A DNA stretch of 64,000 bases from NCBI GenBank assembly GCA_018263505.1, contig JAANXA010000028.1, forward strand, positions 1 to 64,000. Direction: 5' to 3'. How positions within the stretch are numbered: position 1 is the stretch's first letter; every line of letters begins with the position of its first letter. Shown here one piece after another: positions 1 through 9,089 of the stretch. The stretch comes from Candidatus Nitrosopumilus sp. (lineage in GTDB: Archaea > Thermoproteota > Nitrososphaeria > Nitrososphaerales > Nitrosopumilaceae). The position numbers and the translations under genes were made by a program. The notes beneath the pieces are model-generated. The model was not told the origin of the DNA. It searched no databases and saw only the letters and a list, made by a program, of their open reading frames with translations.

Positions 1-136
1 GGTGTAAAGAACCATCAACGAAGTTATCTACTTCGACTGAGGCTGCAGTAGATCCCATAGCAATGATGATGAGCCAGATTTTCTTTAGTCTCTGAATCTC
101 AACTTCTTTTGGGATTAATGCGGGCATCTGTGCCAT
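1..136 (-). CDS. amoC: Ammonia monooxygenase subunit C, N-terminal fragment (runs off the left edge)
   Basis: Reverse complement translates to MAQMPALIPKEVEIQRLKKIWLIIIAMGSTAASVEVDNFVDGSLH, matching the archaeal AmoC N-terminus; an in-frame ATG at 148 gives MNTN-MAQMP. Not in the ORF track. Confidence 0.9.
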   Translation of the reverse strand, partial: MAQMPALIPKEVEIQRLKKIWLIIIAMGSTAASVEVDNFVDGSLH

Positions 137-391
137 GTTAGTGTTCATGCGAGTTAGTGATATAAAGCAAAGGTTTGAAAAATAACATAATTTAATGAAA
201 AATTTAATGGTATTTAATCCAATAAATGCATATTATTTAATTTCTTAAAATATTAAATAAAATAATTATAATAATTTTTTTCAATTTTCACTGTTTATCA
301 TTGATGATTAACAAGTAAAAAAACAACGATCCTAGTCATGAAGGCAAAACATATAACGACGTGGATTATCTTTTACAAATTAGGGATAACT

Positions 392-961
392 ATGGTCGAA
401 AAAAAGATTTTCGTATTCGGACTAGCTGTTGTATTAGCACTAGGAACTCTAGGTTTCAACTGGGTTGAGGCAATTGTTCCAACTGCAGATGCACACGGTG
501 TCCAAGCACAACTCCAAAGTCGTTTCATTAGAATTGAAGATGAAACCTTTAACAGACAATCCTTACAAACTGGCGAAACCTTGACTCTTCAAGGTACACT
601 AGTCAGTCTTGTAGAAAGAGACCTTAGAGGATGGATATCCATTTTCTCAGAGTCAACCAATGCAGGTAACAGATGGGAGATGTTAGCAAGAGATCCACCA
701 GGAAACGTCTTTGACATTCCAGGTAACGCTGTTGTTGAATATTCACTATCTGCAAAAGCACTTGAAGCAGGTGTATACCACGTACACACCCAACTCAATG
801 TAGCCCAAGTTGGTCCAGGACTTGGTCCAGGTCAAACAGTTGTCGTCGAAGGTGATCCAATTATCAAACCAATTCCATATACCAATATTGCATACCAATC
901 AATTATGATTGGTGTCGGATATGTGATTACGTTTGCAACAAGACCTTGGCAAGTGATCTAA
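392..961 (+). CDS. amoB: Ammonia monooxygenase subunit B, archaeal type
   Basis: MVEKKIFVFGLAVVLALGTLGFNWVEAIVPTADAHGVQAQLQSRF... is archaeal AmoB; the 18-aa extension from 338 is probably not used. Confidence 0.95.
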   Translation: MVEKKIFVFGLAVVLALGTLGFNWVEAIVPTADAHGVQAQLQSRFIRIEDETFNRQSLQTGETLTLQGTLVSLVERDLRGWISIFSESTNAGNRWEMLARDPPGNVFDIPGNAVVEYSLSAKALEAGVYHVHTQLNVAQVGPGLGPGQTVVVEGDPIIKPIPYTNIAYQSIMIGVGYVITFATRPWQVI

Positions 962-1117
962 ACAACCCTCTTTTCCTTTTCATTTTCTAGAGAATCATTA
1001 CGATTATCGTAAAGAGAACATACTGAGTCACCAAGTCCGTTCAAACCACCTATTTTTTGTTCAAGTGTATTTCTAAAATATCCATTTTAGTCTAATTTTG
1101 GACGTATTACAAGTGAA

Positions 1118-1135
1118 AAATACGCATGCGTATTT
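1118..1135. repeat. Perfect 18-bp palindrome
   Basis: AAATACGCATGCGTATTT. Confidence 0.9.
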
Positions 1136-1150
1136 ACTTTTTGTAACATC

Positions 1151-1259
1151 ACTTGAACAAATGAACGATTACTTGAACGATTTTGACATCACTTGAACGA
1201 AATGGTATTACACTTGAACAATTCTAGTTTTACTTGAATGAAAATGAATTTCGTTTGAA
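1151..1259. repeat. Phased heptamer array ACTTGAA with ~20-bp period
   Basis: ACTTGAA at 1151, 1171, 1191, 1212, 1232 and degenerate GTTTGAA at 1253. Confidence 0.85.
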
Positions 1260-1410
1260 ATATTAATTCGTTGAAATGGAATTGAGATGAAATGAAGAAT
1301 CATGCAAAAATACAAAACAAGAAAATAGGATTATTAAAATATCAAAATAGACAATTATGAAATAATAATCAAAAGAAAGGACTTTAAGGAATTATAATAA
1401 AAACATCATT

Positions 1411-1932
1411 ATGATTTGGCCAGGAACTGGAGATCCTTACAAAAGAAAAAAGACCATTAGATTCCTCATCATATCTACCGTAATTGGAATTGCTACTGCA
1501 GGTGTTGCATCAACAATTGGATCATTAGGAGATGAGAATAATCCATTAAAAGTTTGCATAGAAGATAGGAACACACCATTCAAAATCAAAGCATCATTAG
1601 AGCTGATAATTGATGGAGAGAAAGCAGACATTCCAGCCAATATCGGATTGAATGATGGCGAATGTCAAAGAACTATGTATACATTGACTAATGATGGTAC
1701 AATTTATGCAGAATGGGAAGAAGAATATCCATTTGAAATAGGTCACTTTTTGTGGATGTGGGACTTTCCTCTAAGAGATATGAATCAAGATAAATCAGCA
1801 ATTTATGTAAATGATAAAGAATCACCTCATTTCATCAATCATCCACTACAAAATGGATATCACTACAAAGCAGTATTTACATCAAAAGCATATGATGAAT
1901 CAAAAGATACAGACTTTTTGCCTGAGAATTAG
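1411..1932 (+). CDS. Conserved hypothetical protein with one N-terminal TM segment, downstream of amoB
   Basis: 173-aa ORF, N-terminal hydrophobic helix (TIRFLIISTVIGIATAGVAS) followed by a soluble domain. Confidence 0.6.
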   Translation: MIWPGTGDPYKRKKTIRFLIISTVIGIATAGVASTIGSLGDENNPLKVCIEDRNTPFKIKASLELIIDGEKADIPANIGLNDGECQRTMYTLTNDGTIYAEWEEEYPFEIGHFLWMWDFPLRDMNQDKSAIYVNDKESPHFINHPLQNGYHYKAVFTSKAYDESKDTDFLPEN

Positions 1933-2057
1933 AGGCAAAATAGAAGTTAAAACAAATAATTGCAGACTTTGTAAAAAATAGATTTTTTTTAAAATAAACT
2001 TGAGCAAGTTTGAGTTTAAGAGTTCTAAAAATAATGAAAATAAGAAAGGTGGTAAGT

Positions 2058-2327
2058 TTACCAGTATTTACCGTTGTCTGGAATAAGACCAATACCTTCT
2101 CTTTCAAAGTGTCTGTCTAATTCATCAACCCATCTTTCACGGTTGTCTTTGTAAGCCCATCCGTGTACACGTAACCAGAATGAGATAATTCCAAGGAGGA
2201 ATATAGTGAACATCATGGTTCCGAAGATGTAAATCATTACATCATAGAATAATGGATCATAGTTTGGTCCTAATTGTCCTGTAATTGATGACAGGATGCT
2301 TAGGAAAGTACCTACGATAGGAATCAT
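2058..2327 (-). CDS. Small two-helix membrane protein; candidate accessory AMO subunit
   Basis: Likely start at 2327 (MIPIVGTFLSILSS...); 89 aa with two hydrophobic stretches and a charged C-terminus; the longer ORF start is probably spurious. Confidence 0.7.
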   Translation of the reverse strand: MIPIVGTFLSILSSITGQLGPNYDPLFYDVMIYIFGTMMFTIFLLGIISFWLRVHGWAYKDNRERWVDELDRHFEREGIGLIPDNGKYW

Positions 2328-2492
2328 AATAATTTGGCTCAATTTGTGCGATATATACATTTCTTTTGTTATCAAAGAGTACGAGATCAGTAATTCAGTT
2401 GTTGTGAGGACTTTATAGTGTGAGGACTTGATAGTGAAGAGCCCAGTATCCACTAAGAAAAGATAATAAAATAAGAGAAAATGGAGGTTTGT

Positions 2493-2825
2493 TTATCCTC
2501 TTCCCATTGCTGCGTATTTACCAGACATTCCTCTAATGAAGAAAGCTCCAGCAATACCACCAAATACGGCACCTGCAATTACTGCTGCACCAATTACACC
2601 ACCTGCATCAAGATACGGAGTTCCAGAACCAGATGCTGGGTTTGCCTCAGCAGATTCAATTCTTCGTCTTTGTAATTCAAGTGCTTCTTCTAGTGTATAT
2701 GTACCAGTTTGGCCACTATCACCGACGTTACCCATGTACTGTGCAAATGCTACTGCACTTTCTGCATAGAGTCCGATAGTGAAGACAGCGATTAAGGATG
2801 CTGCTAATAGTATTTTTGTATTCAT
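2493..2825 (-). CDS. Small exported/membrane protein; candidate accessory AMO subunit
   Basis: 110 aa: signal-peptide-like N-terminus (MNTKILLAASLIAVFTIGLYAESAVAFA) and C-terminal TM helix (GGVIGAAVIAGAVFGGIAGAFFI). Confidence 0.7.
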   Translation of the reverse strand: MNTKILLAASLIAVFTIGLYAESAVAFAQYMGNVGDSGQTGTYTLEEALELQRRRIESAEANPASGSGTPYLDAGGVIGAAVIAGAVFGGIAGAFFIRGMSGKYAAMGRG

Positions 2826-2949
2826 ACTGTTTACCTGTTCGATTTGGCAAAGAGTACTTATTTAAAACTTTATTCTGAACTTCAAATTTTAAAAAATGTA
2901 CGAGATCAGTATAAGTAACGTTTAATTTTGTACTTAATTGAGTCAGAAT

Positions 2950-3399
2950 ATGGGACGAATGCACACACACAGACATGGGAAATCACATTCCATTAGACCA
3001 GCTACATTACGTGCACCTTCTTGGGTAACATTAGATGCTAAAGAAGTTGAAGAACTAGTAGTGAAATATTCCAAAGATGGGTTAACTCCAAGTCAAATTG
3101 GAATAAAACTAAGAGACCAACATTCAATTCCACTAATCAAACCAATTACCAAAAAAAGTATGGGTCAAATTTTAGAAGAAAATGATTTAAAATCTGAAAT
3201 GCCTGAAGACCTTGAAAATATTGTCAACAAGGCAGTAGGTCTTCAAAAACACCTCAAGGTAAACAAAGGAGATAACAGAAATGTTAGATCTTTAGAGTTG
3301 ATTGAGGCTAAAGTTCACAGACTTTCAGTGTATTATAAAAAAATTGGAAGAATTCCAAAAACATGGAAGTATAAATCAGTGGTTGCTCAATTAGAGTAA
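2950..3399 (+). CDS. rps15: 30S ribosomal protein S15 (uS15)
   Basis: MGRMHTHRHGKSHSIRP...PSWV... archaeal S15 signature. Confidence 0.95.
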   Translation: MGRMHTHRHGKSHSIRPATLRAPSWVTLDAKEVEELVVKYSKDGLTPSQIGIKLRDQHSIPLIKPITKKSMGQILEENDLKSEMPEDLENIVNKAVGLQKHLKVNKGDNRNVRSLELIEAKVHRLSVYYKKIGRIPKTWKYKSVVAQLE

Positions 3400-4820
3400 T
3401 GACAAAATCGCTGGACGAATCGTTATCATATTTCAAAGACAAAGTTTCAGATTGTATAAGGTCTCAAAAATCAATTTTTGTTACAACCCATCTGGATTGT
3501 GATGGACTTACATCAGGAAGCATTATCACTAAGGCTCTAATCAGGGCAGGAGCAAAATGTACAGTTAGAACATCAAAAGAATTTAGTAAAAATGTAGTAG
3601 AGTCGTTCAAAACAGATTCAAGAGATTTTCACATCATCACTGATCTAGGAGGAGGCTTTGCTAATACATTAGATGAGTCATTAGGAGATAATTGGATGGT
3701 TTTAGATCATCATCAAATACCAGATGAAGAATTAGATAATCAAAATGTAATCAATGCATGGAGACTTGGAATGGATGGAGGTACTGAAATTTGTGCTGGA
3801 GGAATGGCATATCTTGCATCAATGGCCCTTGATGAAAAAAATTCAGATTTGTCAGCAATTGCAGTAGTATCAGCATTAGGAGATAGACAAGACCAAGGAG
3901 AAAAAAAGTCATTTGTGGGTAAGAATTTTGAAATTGCAAGAATTGCCAAAGAGCAGGGTTTAGTAGAAATTGATTTGGATTTATTATTAGTAGGTAGAGA
4001 AACAAGACCATTGCCAGATGCTTTGGCATTTACATCGCAGCCATTTATTGAAGGGTTAACATGGAATAGAGACACATGTCTTTCACTACTAAATTCATCA
4101 GGAATTCAATTAAAAGAAGAAGGAAGATGGAGAGTTCCAGCTGAATTAAACGAAGAAGAGAAAAGACAAGTGATTGAGTCAATCACCAAATTTGCTTCTG
4201 GAAAAAATGCAACTGAAATAATGTCAGAATTAATTGGATATACATACACATTTCCAAGAGAAGATAGAAGAAGTTTCTTACGAGATGGTAGAGAATTCTC
4301 TACAATGTTAAACTCATGTGGAAGAATTAATCGTTCAGGTGTAGGAATGGCAGTATGTATGGGAGACAGAAATAAAATTCTTCAAGAAGCAGAAACAATT
4401 CTCACAGATTATAGAAAAATGATTAGAGAATATATGAAAATATTATCAAATGAAAGGTGGAGAATTTCAGAAAGTGAAACTTGTGTAATGGTAAATGGTG
4501 AAGATGTCGTACCAGAAACAATGACAGGAACAATTTCTTCATTAATAGCAGGTTCTCCAAAAAATACGGGAAAAATTATAATTTTACGAACAAAAGGAGA
4601 GCAAGGAACAATAAAATTTTCGTCAAGAAAATCATTTAGTTGTAAATCAGATATTAATCTCAGTGAATTGATGAGAACAGGTGCTGCTAAATTTGATGGT
4701 GTTGGAGGAGGTCATGATGCTGCAGCAGGGGCAAAAATAACTAAAGACAAATTGGATGAATTTCTTAATTATTTAGAAGTAAATGTCATTAACATGTCAA
4801 ATGGAAATAAGTCTCAATAA
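3399..4820 (+). CDS. DHH-family phosphoesterase / RecJ-like exonuclease
   Basis: THLDCDGLTSGSI, LDHHQIP and GGGHDAAAGA motifs; follows S15 as in many archaea. Confidence 0.88.
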   Translation: MTKSLDESLSYFKDKVSDCIRSQKSIFVTTHLDCDGLTSGSIITKALIRAGAKCTVRTSKEFSKNVVESFKTDSRDFHIITDLGGGFANTLDESLGDNWMVLDHHQIPDEELDNQNVINAWRLGMDGGTEICAGGMAYLASMALDEKNSDLSAIAVVSALGDRQDQGEKKSFVGKNFEIARIAKEQGLVEIDLDLLLVGRETRPLPDALAFTSQPFIEGLTWNRDTCLSLLNSSGIQLKEEGRWRVPAELNEEEKRQVIESITKFASGKNATEIMSELIGYTYTFPREDRRSFLRDGREFSTMLNSCGRINRSGVGMAVCMGDRNKILQEAETILTDYRKMIREYMKILSNERWRISESETCVMVNGEDVVPETMTGTISSLIAGSPKNTGKIIILRTKGEQGTIKFSSRKSFSCKSDINLSELMRTGAAKFDGVGGGHDAAAGAKITKDKLDEFLNYLEVNVINMSNGNKSQ

Positions 4821-5025
4821 CATTTCAAAAGAGAAGGCAGAGACAGTCAAAAAGGCATTAGAGCCAGATAATGTGGATTTTCCTGAAGGATTGAGTCTTT
4901 TTGTTGAAAATATTGATAACAAACTAGTTTTTAATTTTCAAAGTGAGAAAAACATGAAACATTTGATTGGAACAGTTGATGAAATATTGGAGCACATTCA
5001 AGTTGCATTAAAGGTGATAGAATAA
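4801..5025 (+). CDS. KEOPS complex subunit Pcc1-like protein
   Basis: Small protein MEISLNNISKEKAETVKKALEPDN..., Pcc1-like size and fold pattern; ORF track start at 4783. Confidence 0.65.
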   Translation: MEISLNNISKEKAETVKKALEPDNVDFPEGLSLFVENIDNKLVFNFQSEKNMKHLIGTVDEILEHIQVALKVIE

Positions 5026-6290
5026 TGTTAGATCCCAAATTAATCAAAGAAAAACCAAGTATGATTAGAGACATGCTCAAAGATAGAGCAGTTGATTTTG
5101 ATTTAGATGCATTAACTGAATCTGATCAAAAAAGACGTGAATTTATTGTAAAAACTGACGAATTACGAAAAAAGAAAAACCAAGTAGCATTAGAGATTTC
5201 TCAAAAAAAGAAGATAGGCGAAGATGTATCATCGATTTTATCAGAGATGAAAAATGTATCATCAGAACTAACAAAATTAGAAACAGAACAAGAAGAAATT
5301 GAAAAAAAATATAGAAAATTAGCATTTACAATTCCAAATTTAGTTCACAAAACAGTTCCAGTAGGAGCAGATGAGACTGCCAATAAAGAAATAAAAAAAT
5401 GGGGAAATATTCCAGAATTTGATTTTAAAATAAATGATCATATCGATATTTCAGAAAAACTAGCTTTGGTAGATTTAGAGAGAGCTGCTAAAGTAGCAGG
5501 AGCAAGATTTTATTATTTGAAAAATGATCTAGTTAGACTAAATCAGTCTCTGATTCATTATGGATTAGATTTCCTTTCAAAAAAAGGATATTCTTTGGTT
5601 CAACCACCTTACATGATAAATCAACAATCAATGGAAGGAGCAGTGATTGCAGATGATTTTGAGGAGGTAATTTACAAAATTGATGATGAAGATCTTTACA
5701 TGATTGGAACATCAGAACACGCAATGGCAGCAATGCATTCAAAAGAAATTATCGAAGGAAAAGATCTGCCTTTAAGATATGCAGGAATTAGTCCATGTTT
5801 TAGGAAAGAAGCAGGAGCACATGGAAGAGATCAAAAAGGGATTTTCAGAGTGCATCAATTCGATAAAATTGAACAATTTGTATTTTCTAGACCAGAAGAC
5901 TCTTGGAAAGAACATGAAAAAATGTTAGAGATTGCTGAAGAATTTTATCAAAAATTAGAAATCCCATACAAAGTGATGTTATTATCAACGGGGGATTTAG
6001 GTAAAATTTCAGCAAAAACATATGATATTGAAGCATGGATGGCAGGTCAAAATGCATACAGGGAAATTGTTTCTTGTTCAAACTGTTTAGAATATCAAGC
6101 CAGAAGACTAAAGATCAGATTTAGAGACAAAACAAATGAAGATACACAGTATTTGCATACTCTAAACAGTACCCTAATTGCCACAACAAGAATTATGGTA
6201 TCAATAATGGAGAATTTCCAAACTAAAGATGGACATATCAAAATTCCAAAAGTTTTACAAAACTACATGGGAAATCAAAAAGAAATTTAG
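5025..6290 (+). CDS. serS: Seryl-tRNA synthetase
   Basis: N-terminal coiled coil, class II motifs (GTSEHAMAAMH, SPCFRKEAGAHGRDQKGIFRVHQF). Confidence 0.96.
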   Translation: MLDPKLIKEKPSMIRDMLKDRAVDFDLDALTESDQKRREFIVKTDELRKKKNQVALEISQKKKIGEDVSSILSEMKNVSSELTKLETEQEEIEKKYRKLAFTIPNLVHKTVPVGADETANKEIKKWGNIPEFDFKINDHIDISEKLALVDLERAAKVAGARFYYLKNDLVRLNQSLIHYGLDFLSKKGYSLVQPPYMINQQSMEGAVIADDFEEVIYKIDDEDLYMIGTSEHAMAAMHSKEIIEGKDLPLRYAGISPCFRKEAGAHGRDQKGIFRVHQFDKIEQFVFSRPEDSWKEHEKMLEIAEEFYQKLEIPYKVMLLSTGDLGKISAKTYDIEAWMAGQNAYREIVSCSNCLEYQARRLKIRFRDKTNEDTQYLHTLNSTLIATTRIMVSIMENFQTKDGHIKIPKVLQNYMGNQKEI

Positions 6291-6330
6291 TGACATACCC
6301 TTATATTTTGGGTTTGAAGGTCGATAATAA

Positions 6331-6942
6331 TTGGCACGTAGAAAAGGTAGAGTAAAGGACAAGTGGAGAGAAAAACGCTGGGTTACAGTAAATGCACCAG
6401 ATTCGTTTAACAATGTTCCAATAGGATATGTTCCAATTACTGATGATGAGAATGCAGCAGGTAGAGTTTTAGAAGTTACACTTTATGATATTCTAAAAGG
6501 AGATCCATCACAACATCAATACAAGATTTATTTCCAAATCAAAAATGTTGAAGGAGACAAAGCAACTTCTATTTTCAAAAGATATGAGTATTCTAAAGAA
6601 TTTTTACGTAGTTTAGTTAGAAGAGGTTCATCAAAAATCAATTTCATTATTGATGTTAAAACAAAAGATGGTTATGTCTTTAGAATTAAAGTACTTGCCC
6701 TCACACATAGACAACTTAACACATCTAGACAACATGCACTTAGATTAATTGCAAGAGATGTGATTAATAAAACAATTCCAGAGATGACAATCGAACAGTT
6801 TGTTCAAGCCACATGTTACAGTAAAATTAATTCTGATATCATGGCTGCATTCAAGAAAGTAATCAGAGTAAGACATGTAGGTCTTGAAAAAGTGAAACTT
6901 ATCAGAACTGCAGATAAAGAAACCAAATTACTTGAAGCATAA
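6331..6942 (+). CDS. rps3ae: 30S ribosomal protein S3Ae (eS1)
   Basis: TTG start; ARRKGRVKDKWREKRWVTVNAP... archaeal S3Ae. Confidence 0.94.
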   Translation: MARRKGRVKDKWREKRWVTVNAPDSFNNVPIGYVPITDDENAAGRVLEVTLYDILKGDPSQHQYKIYFQIKNVEGDKATSIFKRYEYSKEFLRSLVRRGSSKINFIIDVKTKDGYVFRIKVLALTHRQLNTSRQHALRLIARDVINKTIPEMTIEQFVQATCYSKINSDIMAAFKKVIRVRHVGLEKVKLIRTADKETKLLEA

Positions 6943-6966
6943 ACGTCAAGTTATTTTTTTATAATT

Positions 6967-7395
6967 ATGGTAAATAATCTAGAAGTTACAATTGATGTAA
7001 TTGTTCATGCAACTGAAGACATTTCAAAAATTTTTCATTCTTTTAATGAAGTTCTAGATATCAAAGAAGAAGAGTTTTCAATTAATGAAACTACAGGTCA
7101 TTTTGATAATCCAATAACTATTCTAAATGTGAAAATTATAAAAAAACAGGCTCAAAATTTTATTAAAAAACTTCTTGAGTTATTACCAAATGAGCAAATA
7201 AAGCAATTAGTCAAAGAGATAGAAGAAAGAACAGTAGATTCCAGATTCCATATGAGATTAGACAAGCAAGAGTTAATCAAAGGAAAACTTGAGGTACGAG
7301 AAAAAGATACAATAAAAATCAAAATTCATACTCCCATTTACAACAAAAAAGATACAGTCAAAAAATTTACAGAAATTTTTCAAACTGACAACTAG
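6967..7395 (+). CDS. RNA-binding domain protein (DUF54 / exosome-associated type)
   Basis: 142 aa, VTIDVIVHATEDISKI...SRFHMRLDKQELIKGKL pattern of the archaeal PF01877-like family. Confidence 0.6.
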   Translation: MVNNLEVTIDVIVHATEDISKIFHSFNEVLDIKEEEFSINETTGHFDNPITILNVKIIKKQAQNFIKKLLELLPNEQIKQLVKEIEERTVDSRFHMRLDKQELIKGKLEVREKDTIKIKIHTPIYNKKDTVKKFTEIFQTDN

Positions 7396-7428
7396 GTTAA
7401 ATAGGAAAGATAGAAGAATTTCATTTGG

Positions 7429-7495
7429 GAATGAGGAAATAACAGCCGCTCCAGTCTGAGCTAACGCTTTGAAGACGCCGCGACGAACCGACCCC
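7429..7495 (+). ncRNA. Candidate small structured RNA (possible C/D-box-like sRNA) in a GC-rich island
   Basis: 7441-7494 is about 63% GC by eye in an AT-rich genome. Box-like motifs ATGAGGA 7431-7437, CTGA 7456-7459, TGAAGA 7470-7475, CCGA 7488-7491, flanked by GGG/CCC. Confidence 0.3.
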
Positions 7496-7585
7496 ATTTT
7501 TGAATTGAATAGTCATTTGTATGATAGAAAATTCATTTATCTTTCTATGGTATTATTTTAAATACGGATAGACAAACGTGATATC

Positions 7586-9049
7586 GTGGCAGATTATGAT
7601 GTTATAATTGCAGGGGGAGGTCTTGCAGGTACGATCACAGCACAATCAATTTCTCATTATTCAAATCAAAATCTCAAAATTTTGGTATTAGATAGAAATC
7701 CAGAAACACTACCAGGTAGAAAATCAATAGCAGGATGGGTTTGTGGAGATGCATGTTCAAAAGAAGCAGTAGATTTCATGTCTGATAGAATCAAAGTAAA
7801 TTGGACTAGACCAGAGATTGAACATGATGTTAAAGGAGTTATGGCATTTTCACCAGATAAAGAAACAGCAATTCCATTTGATGGTGATGGATTTATGTTA
7901 AATCGTACAAAATTACCAGAGATTCAAAATGAAAGATGTAAAAAAATGGGAATAGAATTTGAATTTGAAATAAATTTAACAGGTTTAATTTATGATGGTC
8001 AACAAGTAGTTGGAGTTCAAGGAGTAGATAATAAAACAAAACAACCTTTCAAAAAAACATCAAGACTTGTAATTGATGCAACAGGTGTAACCTCTCTTCT
8101 AAGAAACGGACTGCAAAACTCAACAAAAGTTGAAAAGAAAATCAACATAGAAGATTTAGAAATTACTGGAAGATACATAATGAATTTTGAAAAAGGTGAA
8201 AAAGATCTTTCAGAATTTGATCCAGACTATTGTATTATTCATTTAGATCAAGATATTGCTCCAGGGGGATATGGATGGGTATTTCCAAAAGGAGAAACTA
8301 AGGTGAATATTGGTTTGGGGGTTGAAAAATCATTTTTAGATAAGAGAAACAAAAGATTAGGGAAAAAAGATAATGTTGAATCATTAATGAAAGAATATCT
8401 AAATAGAAATACAGCTATTAAAAATGCAAAACTTTCCCAAGATCCTGCAGATTTAAAAGGAAATAACAATTCTGGAATTTTCCAAGTTTCGGTTAGAAGA
8501 CAAAATGATTGTATGGTATCTGGAGGATATATGATGATTGGAGATTCTGCATGGATGCCAAAACCAATCGATGCAGGTGGAATCGGACCAGCATTAATTG
8601 CAGGAACCATTTTGGGAAACAATGTAGCTCAAGCATTAGAAGCAAATGATATATCTGAAGCTGGATTATGGCAATACAATTTAGACTATATCAAAGAATA
8701 CGGATACAAAACTGCAGGCCTTGAACTTTTTAGAAGACTAGTACAACAAATGACAAATGATCAAATCAGTTATGGTATGAAACACTTTTTGGGAAATATG
8801 GATGTTGAGGCAATCAGTAAAGGAGAACACCCAGACTTTTCAGGATTAGGAAAAGTTGGTATGATAATTAGAGGGGTGCTAAATCAAACAGTTGCAAAGG
8901 GACTAAAGTACACATCTACTGAAAATCAATGGTTGGTTGAACATTACAATAATTATCCAAAAGAGCCTTCAGGATTTGATAATTGGAATAAAGCATTACA
9001 TCAAAGATTAGATGAAGCATTTGCAAAAATTGAAGTCTTTAACAATTAG
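7586..9049 (+). CDS. Geranylgeranyl reductase family FAD-dependent oxidoreductase
   Basis: GTG start; N-terminal GGGLAGT dinucleotide-binding motif, GWVFPKG and GDSAWMPKPIDAGGIGPALIAG motifs of archaeal GG-reductases. Confidence 0.88.
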   Translation: MADYDVIIAGGGLAGTITAQSISHYSNQNLKILVLDRNPETLPGRKSIAGWVCGDACSKEAVDFMSDRIKVNWTRPEIEHDVKGVMAFSPDKETAIPFDGDGFMLNRTKLPEIQNERCKKMGIEFEFEINLTGLIYDGQQVVGVQGVDNKTKQPFKKTSRLVIDATGVTSLLRNGLQNSTKVEKKINIEDLEITGRYIMNFEKGEKDLSEFDPDYCIIHLDQDIAPGGYGWVFPKGETKVNIGLGVEKSFLDKRNKRLGKKDNVESLMKEYLNRNTAIKNAKLSQDPADLKGNNNSGIFQVSVRRQNDCMVSGGYMMIGDSAWMPKPIDAGGIGPALIAGTILGNNVAQALEANDISEAGLWQYNLDYIKEYGYKTAGLELFRRLVQQMTNDQISYGMKHFLGNMDVEAISKGEHPDFSGLGKVGMIIRGVLNQTVAKGLKYTSTENQWLVEHYNNYPKEPSGFDNWNKALHQRLDEAFAKIEVFNN

Positions 9050-9089
9050 ATCTAATAATTAATATCATTAGAATTTACAGAATCATACA

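Noticed and set aside
589-798. Minus-strand ORF antisense to amoB
   Set aside because: Fully embedded in amoB in the opposite strand; no family resemblance; shadow ORF.
1036-1275. CRISPR array interpretation of the ACTTGAA repeats
   Set aside because: The repeats are only 7-8 bp with ~13-bp intervals and no cas genes; too small for a CRISPR array.
2481-2769. Plus-strand ORFs at 2481-2675 and 2536-2769
   Set aside because: Antisense to the coherent signal-peptide/TM protein at 2493-2825; low-complexity Ser/Thr/Cys or Pro/Ala translations typical of shadows.
7273-7497. Minus-strand ORF MGSVRRGVFKALAQTGAAVISSFPNE... over the GC-rich island
   Set aside because: Its second half is antisense to the RNA-binding protein gene and the first part lies in the GC-rich island better explained as a structured RNA; kept only as an alternative.
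8248-8622. Long minus-strand ORF antisense to geranylgeranyl reductase
   Set aside because: Shadow ORF without recognizable domain.
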